The position numbers and the translations under genes were made by a program. Below, piece by piece: positions 8,550 through 17,898 of a DNA stretch of 64,000 nucleotides (within the stretch, counting starts at the first letter, position 1; the number at the start of each line of letters is the position of its first letter). Location: contig OY970371.1 in NCBI GenBank assembly GCA_963718695.1, positions 62,001-126,000 on the forward strand, in the 5' to 3' direction. This stretch comes from Manganitrophus sp963718695. Its GTDB lineage: Bacteria > Nitrospirota > Nitrospiria > SBBL01 > Manganitrophaceae. Below the pieces are notes generated by a model. That model was not told the DNA's origin. It saw only the letters and a list, made by a program, of their open reading frames with translations, and did no database searches.

Positions 8550-9765
8550 GCGGGTTTTTCGATCCTTTTCGACCCATCGCCATCAGCTTCAGCCGGAGGG
8601 CATTGAGGCGGATGAAGCCTTCGGCGTCTTTAGGAATGTAGACGGTGTCTTTCTCGAACGTCGAGATCTCCTGGCGGTAGAGAGAGCGGGGCGATTTCCG
8701 GCCGGCCACCGTCACACTTCCTTTATACAGCTTCAGGCGCGCCGTTCCGGTGACCCCTTCCTGCGCCTTGTCGATGAGCCCTTGGAGGAGTTCCCGCTCC
8801 GGGGAGAACCAGTAGCCGTAGTAGACCAGACGGGCATACTGCGGGATGAGGCTGTCGCGCAGATGAAGCACTTCCCGGTCGAGGGTGAGCGATTCGATCG
8901 CCCGATGCGCCGCGTGAAGGAGGGTCCCGCCGGGGGTTTCATAAACCCCGCGCGATTTGATTCCGACATATCGATTCTCAACCAGATCGACCCGCCCCAC
9001 GCCATGTTCGCCGCCGATCCGGTTCAGCTCGCCGATCAACTTCGCGGGGGAGTATTTCTTCCCGTCGATGCTGACCGGATTGCCGTCGACGAAGCCGATT
9101 TCAAGATAGTGTGGCTGATCCGGCGCCTTCTGAGGGGAGGTGGTAAAGGTAAACATCGACTCCGGCGGCTCCGCCCAAGGATCTTCCAAAATCCCCCCTT
9201 CGTAGCTGACATGGAAGAGGTTGCGATCGATGCTGTAGGGCTTCTCCAGCGTCGCCGTCACCGGAATCCCATGTTGGTGAGAGTAGGCGATCAGCTCGGA
9301 GCGTGATTTGAATTCCCAATCGCGCCAGGGGGCGATGATCTGGATCGAAGGGTCGATCGAAAGATAGGTCAGCTCAAAGCGAACCTGGTCGTTCCCTTTT
9401 CCGGTTGCGCCGTGGGAGACCGCATCGGCTTTTTCTTTCTTGGCGACCTCCATCTGTCCCTTGGCGATCAGCGGGCGGGCAATGGAAGTTCCGAGGAGAT
9501 ACGATCCCTCATAAACGGCGTTGGCCCGGAGCATCGGGAAGAGATATTCTTTTGCGAAGATCTCCTTCAGATCGGTGATGACGACCTTGCTCGCCCCGGT
9601 CTTCTTCGCCTTCTCGGCGACGGCGGCGAGCTCTTCCCCCTGGCCGACATCGGCGCAGAAGGCAATCACCTCACACTGATACCGCTCGATCAACCATCGG
9701 ATGATGACGGAGGTATCCAGCCCTCCCGAGTAAGCCAGCACGACTTTCTTTATTTTCTTCTCCAT
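8533..9765 (-). CDS. argG: argininosuccinate synthase
   Basis: A 410-residue ATP-dependent ligase joining citrulline and aspartate. The N-terminal PP-loop LAYSGGLDTSVI binds ATP, and the segment GKGNDQVRFEL is typical of ArgG. The start at 9765 (MEKKIKKVVLAYSGG) is preferred because AGGAAAGGG lies just upstream and the resulting length fits the family; an open frame continues nine codons further. It overlaps argH at its 3' end, and argF ends 36 bases upstream of the start. Confidence 0.97.
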   Translation of the reverse strand: MEKKIKKVVLAYSGGLDTSVIIRWLIERYQCEVIAFCADVGQGEELAAVAEKAKKTGASKVVITDLKEIFAKEYLFPMLRANAVYEGSYLLGTSIARPLIAKGQMEVAKKEKADAVSHGATGKGNDQVRFELTYLSIDPSIQIIAPWRDWEFKSRSELIAYSHQHGIPVTATLEKPYSIDRNLFHVSYEGGILEDPWAEPPESMFTFTTSPQKAPDQPHYLEIGFVDGNPVSIDGKKYSPAKLIGELNRIGGEHGVGRVDLVENRYVGIKSRGVYETPGGTLLHAAHRAIESLTLDREVLHLRDSLIPQYARLVYYGYWFSPERELLQGLIDKAQEGVTGTARLKLYKGSVTVAGRKSPRSLYRQEISTFEKDTVYIPKDAEGFIRLNALRLKLMAMGRKGSKNPHGKKK

Positions 9766-9800
9766 CGTCCCTTTCCTAAAACGAATCACTCAACTTTCTA

Positions 9801-10724
9801 TTATCCGACCCACCGCTCTAAAATCGCCTCCTGCATCGGGAGGCGGTTGTCGGCCTGATCGAAGATGACCGAGTGCGGCCCTTCCATCACCTCGGCGGTG
9901 ATCTCTTCTCCGCGATGGGCGGGGAGACAATGCATCACCAGGACATCGGGCTTTGCCTGGGCCACCAGTTTCTGGTTGATCTGGTACGGTTTGAACGTTC
10001 TGACCCGCGCCTGTTTTTCCTTTTCCTGGCCCATCGATACCCACACGTCGGTGTAGAGGATGTCGGCTCCCTCGGCGGCCTTTACCGGATCATGAATGAC
10101 CTCAACGTTCCCACCGTTCTTTCGAGCGACCTCCTCTGTTTCCTTCACGATGTTGTGATGCGGCAGGAACTTTTTCGGGCAAGCAATCACGACCTTCATT
10201 CCCATCTTCGCTCCTCCCTCCATCAAGGAGTGGGCGATGTTGTTGCCGTCGCCGATGTAGGCGAGCTTGAGCCCCTTCAACTTCCCCCGCTTTTCAAGGA
10301 TGGTGAGGAGATCGGAGAGGATCTGGCAGGGGTGGTGAAGATCGGTCAGACCGTTGATGACCGGGATCGACGCGTTTCGGGCCCAATCTTCGAGCTTCTC
10401 CTGCTCGTAGGTCCGGATGACCAGGCCGTCGAGATAGCCGGAGAGAACCCGCGCCGTATCGCCGATCGTCTCGCCCCGTTTGATCTGAATATCGTCGAAC
10501 GAGAGGAAGATCGGGTGCCCCCCGAGCCGCGTGACTGCGACTTCGAAGGAGACGCGTGTCCGCGTCGATGATTTCTCAAAGAGAAGTCCGACCGACCGCC
10601 CCACCAAAGGGAGCGATTCCTTGGCCGCGCGCGAACGATTTTTATAATACTGCGCCCGTCGGAGGAGCCACTCGATCTGCTCCACCGAGAGGGAGGCAAG
10701 GCTTAAGAGATCACGCTTCGGCAT
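9801..10724 (-). CDS. argF: ornithine carbamoyltransferase
   Basis: A 307-residue transcarbamoylase forming citrulline from ornithine and carbamoyl phosphate. The carbamoyl-phosphate loop FEKSSTRTRVSFE is at residues 49-61, the HPCQ motif is in the middle, and the ornithine-site motif HCLPAHRGEE is near the C-terminus. These separate it from aspartate transcarbamoylase. The ATG at 10724 overlaps the 3' end of argD by 14 bases, consistent with a tightly coupled argD-F-G-H operon. Confidence 0.97.
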   Translation of the reverse strand: MPKRDLLSLASLSVEQIEWLLRRAQYYKNRSRAAKESLPLVGRSVGLLFEKSSTRTRVSFEVAVTRLGGHPIFLSFDDIQIKRGETIGDTARVLSGYLDGLVIRTYEQEKLEDWARNASIPVINGLTDLHHPCQILSDLLTILEKRGKLKGLKLAYIGDGNNIAHSLMEGGAKMGMKVVIACPKKFLPHHNIVKETEEVARKNGGNVEVIHDPVKAAEGADILYTDVWVSMGQEKEKQARVRTFKPYQINQKLVAQAKPDVLVMHCLPAHRGEEITAEVMEGPHSVIFDQADNRLPMQEAILERWVG

Positions 10725-11928
10725 GGGAAAGCTCCGTGAGAATGTCGGTCAGCAAAGCAATCATCCGATCGATCTCGGTCCGGCGAATGGTCAAGGGGGG
10801 AACGAACCGGAGGGTCTGATCGGAGGTTCTGTTGAGGAGAAGCCCTTGCGCCATCGCTTTGTTGATGACATCGATGGCCGGAATCGTCAGATCGATGGCG
10901 ACGATCAGCCCCACGCCCCGGACTTCTTTGATGACCAACGTCTTCCGCTGAAGCTGGGCGAGCTTCTTCATCAGATAAGCCCCTTTGTCGCGGACCCCTT
11001 TGAGAAAGGCCCCCTGCGCCACCTGTTTGATCACGGCGACCCCCGCGGCGCAGACCAATGGGTTTCCACCGAAGGTCGAGGCGTGGCTTCCGGGGGTGAA
11101 TGACGCGGCGACCTCCGCGCCGGCGAGCATCGCCCCGATCGGAACCCCCCCGCCGAGACCTTTCGCCAGGGTCATGATGTCGGGGGCGATCCCTTCGTAT
11201 TCATACGCAAAGAGCCGTCCGGTCCGTCCGATGCCGGTCTGGACTTCATCGAGGATCAGTAGAAGGCGGTGCCGGTCGCAGATCTCTCGGACTTTCGTCA
11301 AATAGCCTTTCGGGGGGACCCGAACCCCCCCCTCTCCCTGGATCGGTTCGAGGAGGATGGCGGCGGTTTGCGGCGTGATCGCCTTCTCCATTGCCTCCGG
11401 ATCTCCGTAGGGGACATGCCGAAAGCCGGGGAGGAGCGGATCGAATCCTTTCTGATATTTTTCCTGCCCGGTGGCGGTCACCGTGGCAAGCGTCCTCCCA
11501 TGGAAGGCGCCTTGCGCCGCGATGATCTCGAATCGGGAAGGGTCGCGCTTTTCTTTGGCGAACTTTCGAGCAAGCTTGATCGCCGCTTCATTCGCTTCCG
11601 CGCCGCTGTTGCAGAAGAAGACCTTGTCGGCAAACGAATGGGTGACGAGGCGCTTGGCCAGTTCGATCTGCGGGAGGTTGTAGTAGAGGTTTGAGACGTG
11701 GAGAAGCTGCGCCGCCTGCGTTTGAATCGCCTTCACCAAGCGGGGATCGCAATGGCCCAGACTGTCGACCGCAATCCCGCTGACGAAATCGAGGTAGCGA
11801 TTTCCATCCACATCGACGACCGTCGCCCCTTTTCCCTGCTTTAAAACGAGTGGAAAGCGGGCATAGGTCGACATCAAATACCGGTCGCCCTCTTTCATCC
11901 ACGATGAAGTTGTTGATCGCTTTTTCAA
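10711..11928 (-). CDS. argD: acetylornithine aminotransferase
   Basis: A class III PLP aminotransferase of 405 residues with the start used here. It transfers an amino group from glutamate to N-acetylglutamate semialdehyde. The segments VSGIAVDSLGH, FCNSGAEANEAAIKLAR and the PLP-lysine region MTLAKGLGGGVPIGAM are clear. I chose the TTG at 11928 because AGGGGAG lies eight bases upstream and about 19 residues before STYARFP matches relatives; ATG codons at 11898 and 11874, or a longer frame, are alternatives. First gene of the arginine/lysine cluster, so its promoter probably serves many genes downstream. Confidence 0.94.
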   Translation of the reverse strand: MKKRSTTSSWMKEGDRYLMSTYARFPLVLKQGKGATVVDVDGNRYLDFVSGIAVDSLGHCDPRLVKAIQTQAAQLLHVSNLYYNLPQIELAKRLVTHSFADKVFFCNSGAEANEAAIKLARKFAKEKRDPSRFEIIAAQGAFHGRTLATVTATGQEKYQKGFDPLLPGFRHVPYGDPEAMEKAITPQTAAILLEPIQGEGGVRVPPKGYLTKVREICDRHRLLLILDEVQTGIGRTGRLFAYEYEGIAPDIMTLAKGLGGGVPIGAMLAGAEVAASFTPGSHASTFGGNPLVCAAGVAVIKQVAQGAFLKGVRDKGAYLMKKLAQLQRKTLVIKEVRGVGLIVAIDLTIPAIDVINKAMAQGLLLNRTSDQTLRFVPPLTIRRTEIDRMIALLTDILTELSHAEA

Positions 11929-11964
11929 GGAGCGTGCTCCCCTCGGCAAAATAGGAAAATTCTT

Positions 11965-11993
11965 ATATAACACAGAGTTCCCGCTGGAAGCAA
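11965..11993 (-). promoter_or_regulatory. candidate sigma70 promoter of the argD cluster
   Basis: On the minus strand TTGCTT is followed after 17 bases by TTATAT, 36 bases upstream of the TTG start. The -10 match is moderate. It is the only plausible core promoter I see directly ahead of argD. No ARG-box palindrome was recognised. Confidence 0.4.
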
Positions 11994-12240
11994 TAAATAT
12001 TGAGAGATTGCGGTGAAGGATGCCGGCCTTTCACTCCGGCATCCCTTGCCGGAAGCGGTACGGAAATTGCTCAAAGCCTCCTTCGGGATGATCGTCGGAT
12101 TCGAATGACGGGCTCTTCACGGCGCGATTATGTAAAAGAGGCGGTGGACCGCCGATTTCGACGATCAGATGCGCGGGTAAGCGCTTGCAACTTTTTGACA
12201 AGATTTTGCGAATTCAAACCTTACTGTAGGGGGACTCGGA
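11994..12240. other. intergenic region between divergent argD and the PKD/Ycf48 gene
   Basis: No supported gene. On the plus strand a good -35 hexamer, TTGACA, lies at 12195-12200, but no convincing -10 follows at 16-18 bases. The ribosome binding site TAGGGGG lies 6 bases before the ATG at 12241. Short frames crossing the region lack family signals. Confidence 0.5.
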
Positions 12241-15018
12241 ATGAAACGGCGCGGGTGCGGTTTTTTTCTCTTCTTTTTGATGCTGGGGTGGGTGGCCGCG
12301 GCGGGTGCGCAGACGCCGCTCTTCTCGGATGACTTCAACCGGACCGGAAGCAACCTGGGACCGAATTGGTCTGCCGTCGTCGGAAGCTTCTCGACCGATG
12401 GGACGCAGGCGGTCTCCCAGTCGGCCCAGAACTGGGCGAAGGTGACCGCCGCCATCGGAACCGACGATTACCAGGTCGAAGCGCGCATCACGCTGCCGGC
12501 CGGGAGCAATTATACCGGTCTGGTGGCGAGGGGGGATGCCGCTTTCTTCTACAAGGATCTCTACGCCGTCCAAATCGATGCCGTCAGTCAGAAGGTAAAC
12601 CTTTACCGCCGGAACGCAGGGACCTGGACCTTGCTGAGAGGGGGGGCGGCCCCGGGGGGAATCGTTGCAGGAACGGCTTACCTATTGGCGATGAAGGTCT
12701 CCGGAAGCAATCCCGTTCAACTGGAAATTCTTTTCCAAGGAGCCCTTCTTTTTTCCTACAGCGACAGTGCCGCAAACCGCATTCTGAACGGCGCGCCCGG
12801 AATTCAGAACTATAACAGTGGCGTGAGATATGATCATTTCGTCGTTTCTTCATTGACCCCTCCGACCGGCAATCAGTCGCCGGTCGCCTCTTTTTCGGCC
12901 AGCCCCACCTCGGGGAGTGCGCCGTTAGCTGTTTCCTTTAATGCCTCGGCTTCTTCCGATCCGGATGGCTCGATCGCGACCTTCTCCTGGAATTTCGGGG
13001 ATGGGACAACCGGGAGCGGGGTGACGACCGGGCATACTTATCAGACCGCCGGAACGTTCACCGCGACACTGACGGTAACCGACAACAGTGGCGCCCAGAA
13101 CAGCACGACGAGGACGATCTCGGTCCAATCCACGGGAGGGGGGGGAGGAGAGACGATCCTCTTCGAAGACAACTTCAACCGGACCGGAAGCACCCTGGGG
13201 ACGAACTGGCGGCTCGATGGGGGAAGTTTTTCGACCGACGGGACGATGGCCGTTTCGGGCGGCTCGGCCAACTGGGCGGGGGTAACGACGTCGATCGGCA
13301 CCTCGGACTACGCTGTTGAGTCGATTCTGATCGTTCCGGCGGGGAGTTTCTACTCCGGGATCGCCGCGCGGGGAAAGAGCGCCGCGGTCAACAGCGACAA
13401 CTACAACCTCCAGATCAGCACCCAAGGCACCGTCAATCTCTATCGCCGAAACGCCGGCGCCTGGACGCTCCTTAGGTCGATCACTGCGCCCGGCGGGATC
13501 GTGGCGGGGACCCCTTACAAACTCAAACTAAAGGTGAGCGGCGCGAACCCAACGAACCTGGAGGTCTCATTTCAGGATGTGCTTCTCTTCACGTACGCCG
13601 ACAATTCCACCGGCCAGCTCTTTTCGGGCCAGCCGGGGATCTCCAATTACAATGCCGGGGTGAAATACGACCACTTCCGCGTGATGGGGCTTGGAAGCGG
13701 CGGCGGCAATCAGAGCCCGATCGCCCGATTCACCTGCACCCCGAGCAGCGGGACCGGGCCGCTGACGACGACTTGTGATGCGTCGGCGTCGTCCGATCCG
13801 GACGGGTCGATCGCCAGCTTCTCCTGGAGCTTCGGCGATGGAAGGACCGGAAGCGGTGTGACGACCGGCCATACCTATCAGAACAGCGGCAGTTATACGG
13901 TCACATTGGTCGTGACCGACACAATGGGAGGGCAGGGGACGGCGAGTGGAACGATCACCGTCAATCCGGCCGCGGGAACAGGGTGGACCGCTTCCAGGGT
14001 GCCCGGTGATTTAAAGGGGGTCCACTTCGTCGATCGAAACATCGGCTGGGCCACCGGAATGGATCTGGGAATCTTTAAGACAACCGATGGCGGGAAGAGC
14101 TGGACGAAGCAGACGAACATCGTCTGGAAGAGCACCCCGCCGGAGATCCTCCCCGATGTGTATGACGTTTTCTTCATCGACAGCCAGGTCGGCTGGGCCG
14201 CCGGATGGCCGGAGCTGATCCTGGGGACCACCGACGGCGGGGCGACCTGGCGGGAGCAGCACCTCAACCGCGCTTACACCACCCCGACGAATTACTGTGA
14301 GGCGTTTGACGCGGCCGGGACCTGTCTGAGGAAAAAAGGGCCGTACATGCGCCGCGTCCGCTTTGCCGATGCGTCGAACGGCTGGGTGGTCGGGCGGTAC
14401 GGCTACATTTTTAGAACGACGAACGGCGGAACGACCTGGACGTTCATCCGGCAGAACTGGCCGCTGCCGGTTCCCTGTCCGCCACGGACCGCCTATACCC
14501 CCCACTGGTTTGGGCTTGATGTGGTGAGCACGAATGAAATCTGGATTTCCGGCGGGATGGACGACGGGACCGGCTGTCCCGGTTGGAACCGGGTGATCGT
14601 TCACACGACCGATGGCGGGGCGACCTGGATATATCAAAACGAGCTGCCGGAGTTCGGCGGCCTCGGCGGGAGCGGCCGGTACCACGATCTTCATCTGATC
14701 GGCAATCTGGGCTGGGCGGTCGGCGAGATCGGGGCGGTCCTTCGGACGACCGATCATGGGGCGACCTGGAGACAGGTGACGAACACCGGGGCCGGAAACA
14801 TCTCGCTCTGGGGATTGGCCTTCCCCGATCCCCAACACATCTGGATCGTCGGCACCGGCGGTCTAATTCTCCATAGCGCCGACGGCGGAACCACCTGGGT
14901 TAAGCAGAACAGCAACACGGCGAACCGGCTTCACCGGATTTCGTTTGTGGATGCCTTCTTCGGCTGGGCGGCGGGACATCTGGGAGTGATCACCCGAACG
15001 ACGAGCGGCGGGCGCTAA
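12241..15018 (+). CDS. secreted modular protein: two jelly-roll-like domains, two PKD domains, Ycf48-type beta-propeller
   Basis: A 925-residue protein with a Sec signal peptide (cleavage after AAAGA, about residue 23). Two homologous units each begin with a DDFNRTGS or DNFNRTGS strand and resemble LamG/DUF1080-like jelly rolls (about 25-200 and 305-480). Each is followed by a PKD domain containing SSDPDGSIA and FGDG. From about 580 to the end, repeated GWA and TTDGGATW motifs form a Ycf48/BNR-type propeller. Such propellers help photosystem II assembly in phototrophs; in non-phototrophs they occur on secreted proteins of unknown role. Adhesion or surface binding is inferred. Confidence 0.85.
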   Translation: MKRRGCGFFLFFLMLGWVAAAGAQTPLFSDDFNRTGSNLGPNWSAVVGSFSTDGTQAVSQSAQNWAKVTAAIGTDDYQVEARITLPAGSNYTGLVARGDAAFFYKDLYAVQIDAVSQKVNLYRRNAGTWTLLRGGAAPGGIVAGTAYLLAMKVSGSNPVQLEILFQGALLFSYSDSAANRILNGAPGIQNYNSGVRYDHFVVSSLTPPTGNQSPVASFSASPTSGSAPLAVSFNASASSDPDGSIATFSWNFGDGTTGSGVTTGHTYQTAGTFTATLTVTDNSGAQNSTTRTISVQSTGGGGGETILFEDNFNRTGSTLGTNWRLDGGSFSTDGTMAVSGGSANWAGVTTSIGTSDYAVESILIVPAGSFYSGIAARGKSAAVNSDNYNLQISTQGTVNLYRRNAGAWTLLRSITAPGGIVAGTPYKLKLKVSGANPTNLEVSFQDVLLFTYADNSTGQLFSGQPGISNYNAGVKYDHFRVMGLGSGGGNQSPIARFTCTPSSGTGPLTTTCDASASSDPDGSIASFSWSFGDGRTGSGVTTGHTYQNSGSYTVTLVVTDTMGGQGTASGTITVNPAAGTGWTASRVPGDLKGVHFVDRNIGWATGMDLGIFKTTDGGKSWTKQTNIVWKSTPPEILPDVYDVFFIDSQVGWAAGWPELILGTTDGGATWREQHLNRAYTTPTNYCEAFDAAGTCLRKKGPYMRRVRFADASNGWVVGRYGYIFRTTNGGTTWTFIRQNWPLPVPCPPRTAYTPHWFGLDVVSTNEIWISGGMDDGTGCPGWNRVIVHTTDGGATWIYQNELPEFGGLGGSGRYHDLHLIGNLGWAVGEIGAVLRTTDHGATWRQVTNTGAGNISLWGLAFPDPQHIWIVGTGGLILHSADGGTTWVKQNSNTANRLHRISFVDAFFGWAAGHLGVITRTTSGGR

Positions 15019-15024
15019 CGGGCG

Positions 15025-15789
15025 CTAATTTGATGTCAGGGTCGGGGCGACGTATTCACCCCAAAAAGCAGGCTTTTTGGGGACCCCGACACATGCGTCG
15101 CCCCGGCAGTCTTTAACCATCTGTTGTGAAGATCGCCGGAACATCTCTTCCCAGATCGAGGCGGTCTCCTCCTGGAAGAGAAGTTCGGCATCTCCCGGCA
15201 GCACCCGCCAGTCGCCGCGATCGATTTCGCCTTGAAGCTGACCCGGCGCCCAGCCGGCGTAGCCTGAATAAACCCGAAAAGGATCCTTCAAGTCTTCCCG
15301 CGTAATAAGGTCGGTGAGGGTTTCAACCGGGGGGGCGACGTAGACCTTCTCAAAAATCGGAACGGCCGCTTCCGGCGGCCTCTCCGTCCGCAAGAGGAGG
15401 ATCATTCCTTCCCGCTGGACCGGTCCTCCGATAAAAATCGTCTCAGATCGTTTTTCAAATTCCTGGATCTTCGGAAAGGCGCGTGAGAGCGGCGTCCGCG
15501 TCGGCCGGTTGATGACCACCCCGACGCTCCCTCCCGGTCCGTGTTGCGTGATCAGCACAACCGTCTTCGAAAAATTCGGGTCGAGCAGCCGGAGATCGGC
15601 GACGAGGAAGACCCCTTTCGTCGTCTTTTTTTCTTGTCGCACAGGGAAAAGGGAGTGTCGTTTTTCTTTTCCTCGAAAAAGAGATCGGTCCGCCCATTCC
15701 ACCTCAGCGATACTCCCTGTCTGGATCATCGGGAAGAAAAGGACGAGAAAGAAGGGGACAAGGAGGAGGGTCGGATTACGGCGGGACAT
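15025..15789 (-). CDS. exported YqgE/AlgH (UPF0301) family protein with repeat-derived tail
   Basis: A 254-residue protein with the YqgE/AlgH core: GVFLVADLRLLDPNFSKTVV, GSVGVVINRPT, FIGGPVQ and GYAGWAPGQLQ. Typical members are cytoplasmic and about 185 residues. This one has a hydrophobic signal-like N-terminus (PTLLLVPFFLVLFFPMI) and an extra C-terminal tail after QMVKD. The tail of about 21 residues is encoded by a GTAGGGGC-family palindromic repeat. The start at 15789 has AGGAGCG upstream; a longer frame to 15888 lacks support. It is convergent with the preceding gene, the two stops being six bases apart. The molecular function of the family is unsettled. Confidence 0.85.
   Translation of the reverse strand: MSRRNPTLLLVPFFLVLFFPMIQTGSIAEVEWADRSLFRGKEKRHSLFPVRQEKKTTKGVFLVADLRLLDPNFSKTVVLITQHGPGGSVGVVINRPTRTPLSRAFPKIQEFEKRSETIFIGGPVQREGMILLLRTERPPEAAVPIFEKVYVAPPVETLTDLITREDLKDPFRVYSGYAGWAPGQLQGEIDRGDWRVLPGDAELLFQEETASIWEEMFRRSSQQMVKDCRGDACVGVPKKPAFWGEYVAPTLTSN
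15039..15106. repeat. palindromic repeat inside the 3' end of the YqgE gene
   Basis: Outer arms GGGTCGGGGCGACG and CGTCGCCCCGG enclose a hairpin, CCCCAAAAAGC facing GCTTTTTGGGG, closely resembling the CCCCAAAGAGC hairpin of the copy near 1190. The element is translated as the last residues of the YqgE-family protein. Confidence 0.7.
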
Positions 15790-15915
15790 CTCGCTTGCGC
15801 TCCTGGAGGTTGCCGATTCTAATCGGCCGGTGAGAACGTTTAAAGTGAGTCCACGGATACCATGGAATCGAAGGCGGGTCAACACCAAAGTGGGTCATTA
15901 AGAAGGCCGCCCTCC

Positions 15916-16236
15916 TTAAGGTTCGATTTTAAAGGCGGGCGGAGAGATCCCTTCGTGCCGGCACTGGGGACAACGGCTGGGACTCGTAAATTTCCGACGG
16001 TCGGAAAAGGTGAACTGACATTTGTTGCAGAAAGAAGGCTCGATGATCAGCCGCTTCGGCGGTTTTATACTCTTTGCCACGTGCTCCAGATGTCCGATGA
16101 TCTCTTTTTCCGTGGCGCGCAGCAGCTTCGAAAGGTCGCGTGCGGTCAACATCCGGTTCTCCAGCTCGGCCATGATTTGCCTCCGGAGGGTTTCGGAAGC
16201 CGGACGGCTGTGCGAGGGGAAGTCTCGCGGAGGCAT
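15916..16236 (-). CDS. HTH plus Zn-ribbon transcriptional regulator (COG3357 type)
   Basis: A 106-residue protein. Residues about 17-62 look like a short winged-helix segment (LTARDLSKLLRATEKEIIGH). A zinc ribbon with two Cys pairs follows: CNKC at about 70-73 and CPQC at about 89-92. This matches the small predicted regulators grouped as COG3357. The ATG at 16236 overlaps the stop of the upstream GGDEF-EAL gene (TAATG), so the two are translationally coupled. Its target is unknown; a link to c-di-GMP signalling is suggested only by position. Confidence 0.75.
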   Translation of the reverse strand: MPPRDFPSHSRPASETLRRQIMAELENRMLTARDLSKLLRATEKEIIGHLEHVAKSIKPPKRLIIEPSFCNKCQFTFSDRRKFTSPSRCPQCRHEGISPPAFKIEP

Positions 16237-17816
16237 TAAGGTACCTCGGGCGGATGACCGGCGGGGATGGCCTGCGGCTTTCCGAGCAGAAAGCCTTGCG
16301 CAAAGTGAATTTCCATCTCGCGGGCGATTCCCAATTCCTCTTCGGTTTCAATTCCCTCGGCAATGATGCTCGAGGTCTCATAATTTCTCAGCGCCCCGAC
16401 CAGCTCTTTGAGGAATTGCCGGAACGCCTTGGATTCGACCGCTTGAAGAATGGCCGATCGATCGATCTTGATATATTCGGGAACAAGCTGGGAGATGAAA
16501 GGGAGTGAGACAAAACCGGCTCCGAAATCATCCATGGCGAATTTAAATCCTTGTTCTTTCCAGCTTCGAGCGATTTGCAGGCGTTGGTCGATATTATGGA
16601 GGGCCTCCGATTCGGAGATCTCCAAAATGACTTCAACGTCTGGGGGTTTGGAAATCAGGCCGACCTGATCGAGGAGGTTGAAATCGACATTGATGAAGAC
16701 GCGCTGCAGCTTGAGTCGCTGCGCCGCCTTCAACTGTAATTGGAAACAGATTCGTTTTAACTCGCTTAACTGGCCGATCGCTTGGTACTTTTTGAACAGT
16801 TCGCCGATGCTTAACCTTTCCTGAGGATCGCGGCTGAGTGCTTCATACCCCATGATCCGGTGTGAAGATATCTCGATGACGGGTTGAAAGACGATCGTCA
16901 CCGCGTTTTCATCCAGATCATACTCCTTATCCCCGATGTGGATCTTGTCCCCCCCCTTCTTGGCAATATAGAGGGAGCGGTCGGCCATGCTGATCAATTC
17001 GTCGACCGTCCGGCCGTGCTCGGGATAAAGGGAGATGCCGATGCTAACGTCGAGGGGAATATCCGCTTCCTGTCCGATCTTGACGATTCCTTCCCTGATC
17101 CGATTGGCCGCCGTGAGGACCCCTTCCCGGGTGACTTTTGACAGGACGACCACGATCTCATCTCCTCCCCAACGGAAGATTAAATCGATCCCGCGTGTCG
17201 AGTCAAGGATGCTTATCGCCACCGCCTTCAACATGCGATCACCGACCTGGTGGCCCAATGTGTCGTTGAGTACTTTAAAGAAATCGAGGTCGCACATTAA
17301 AATCGCAACGGGATATTTCTCCCGGTTCGCCCGTGTGATTTCATCTTCGGCCCGCTGGTCGAAGTAGCGCCGGTTGTAGAGGCCGGTGAGGGAGTCCCGG
17401 ATCGCTTGCTCCTGCAACGCCTTCTCGTTCTGCCGAAGCGCCGTGATATCGCGGAAACTCCAGACGCGGCCGACGCTCGTTTCCCCGATCTTTTGCGGTT
17501 TAGAATAGCGCTCAAAGATCTTCCCATCTTTGAATTCGAGGATGTCGTAGCTTTCCGCGTTGGGCTGAGAATAGAGCTCCCGGATTTTGGAGACGAATTG
17601 CGCTGGTTCTTTCAGCTGCTCGAGGACATAATTGATTGATTGGTTGTCGTCTTGGGAGGCGACAATTGCGGGGGGGATTTGCCACATCTTGACGAACTTT
17701 CGGTTGAACGTCCTTATTTTACCCTTCTGGTCTACCACAAGGAGCCCGTCCGTCGTCGATTCTAAGGCCGCGTTCATGAATGAAAGGGCGGTCTCCAGCG
17801 CTTCCTCTCTTTTCAT
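16236..17816 (-). CDS. PAS-GGDEF-EAL c-di-GMP turnover protein (frameshifted from its sensor domain)
   Basis: A 526-residue product from the first ATG. A PAS domain spans about residues 10-125. The GGDEF domain has the signature RWGGDEIV. The EAL domain has YEALSR, ILEISESEA, MDDFGAGF and AEGIETEEE, so both catalytic sites look usable. The frame stays open upstream of this ATG to about 17955, encoding a coiled coil (LERQAEKAREENQQLRRKIE) that belongs to the membrane domain encoded in the next frame. Removing one G from the GGGG run at 17954-17957 would join the two. It is coupled to the Zn-ribbon regulator at its 3' end. Confidence 0.9.
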   Translation of the reverse strand: MKREEALETALSFMNAALESTTDGLLVVDQKGKIRTFNRKFVKMWQIPPAIVASQDDNQSINYVLEQLKEPAQFVSKIRELYSQPNAESYDILEFKDGKIFERYSKPQKIGETSVGRVWSFRDITALRQNEKALQEQAIRDSLTGLYNRRYFDQRAEDEITRANREKYPVAILMCDLDFFKVLNDTLGHQVGDRMLKAVAISILDSTRGIDLIFRWGGDEIVVVLSKVTREGVLTAANRIREGIVKIGQEADIPLDVSIGISLYPEHGRTVDELISMADRSLYIAKKGGDKIHIGDKEYDLDENAVTIVFQPVIEISSHRIMGYEALSRDPQERLSIGELFKKYQAIGQLSELKRICFQLQLKAAQRLKLQRVFINVDFNLLDQVGLISKPPDVEVILEISESEALHNIDQRLQIARSWKEQGFKFAMDDFGAGFVSLPFISQLVPEYIKIDRSAILQAVESKAFRQFLKELVGALRNYETSSIIAEGIETEEELGIAREMEIHFAQGFLLGKPQAIPAGHPPEVP

Positions 17817-17898
17817 TTGATCGGCCAGTTTATTTCCGAGATCTTTGTCGGCTGTTTCCGACGCTCTCGTTCGTTCTAAGACGGTTTGCTCTATCTTC

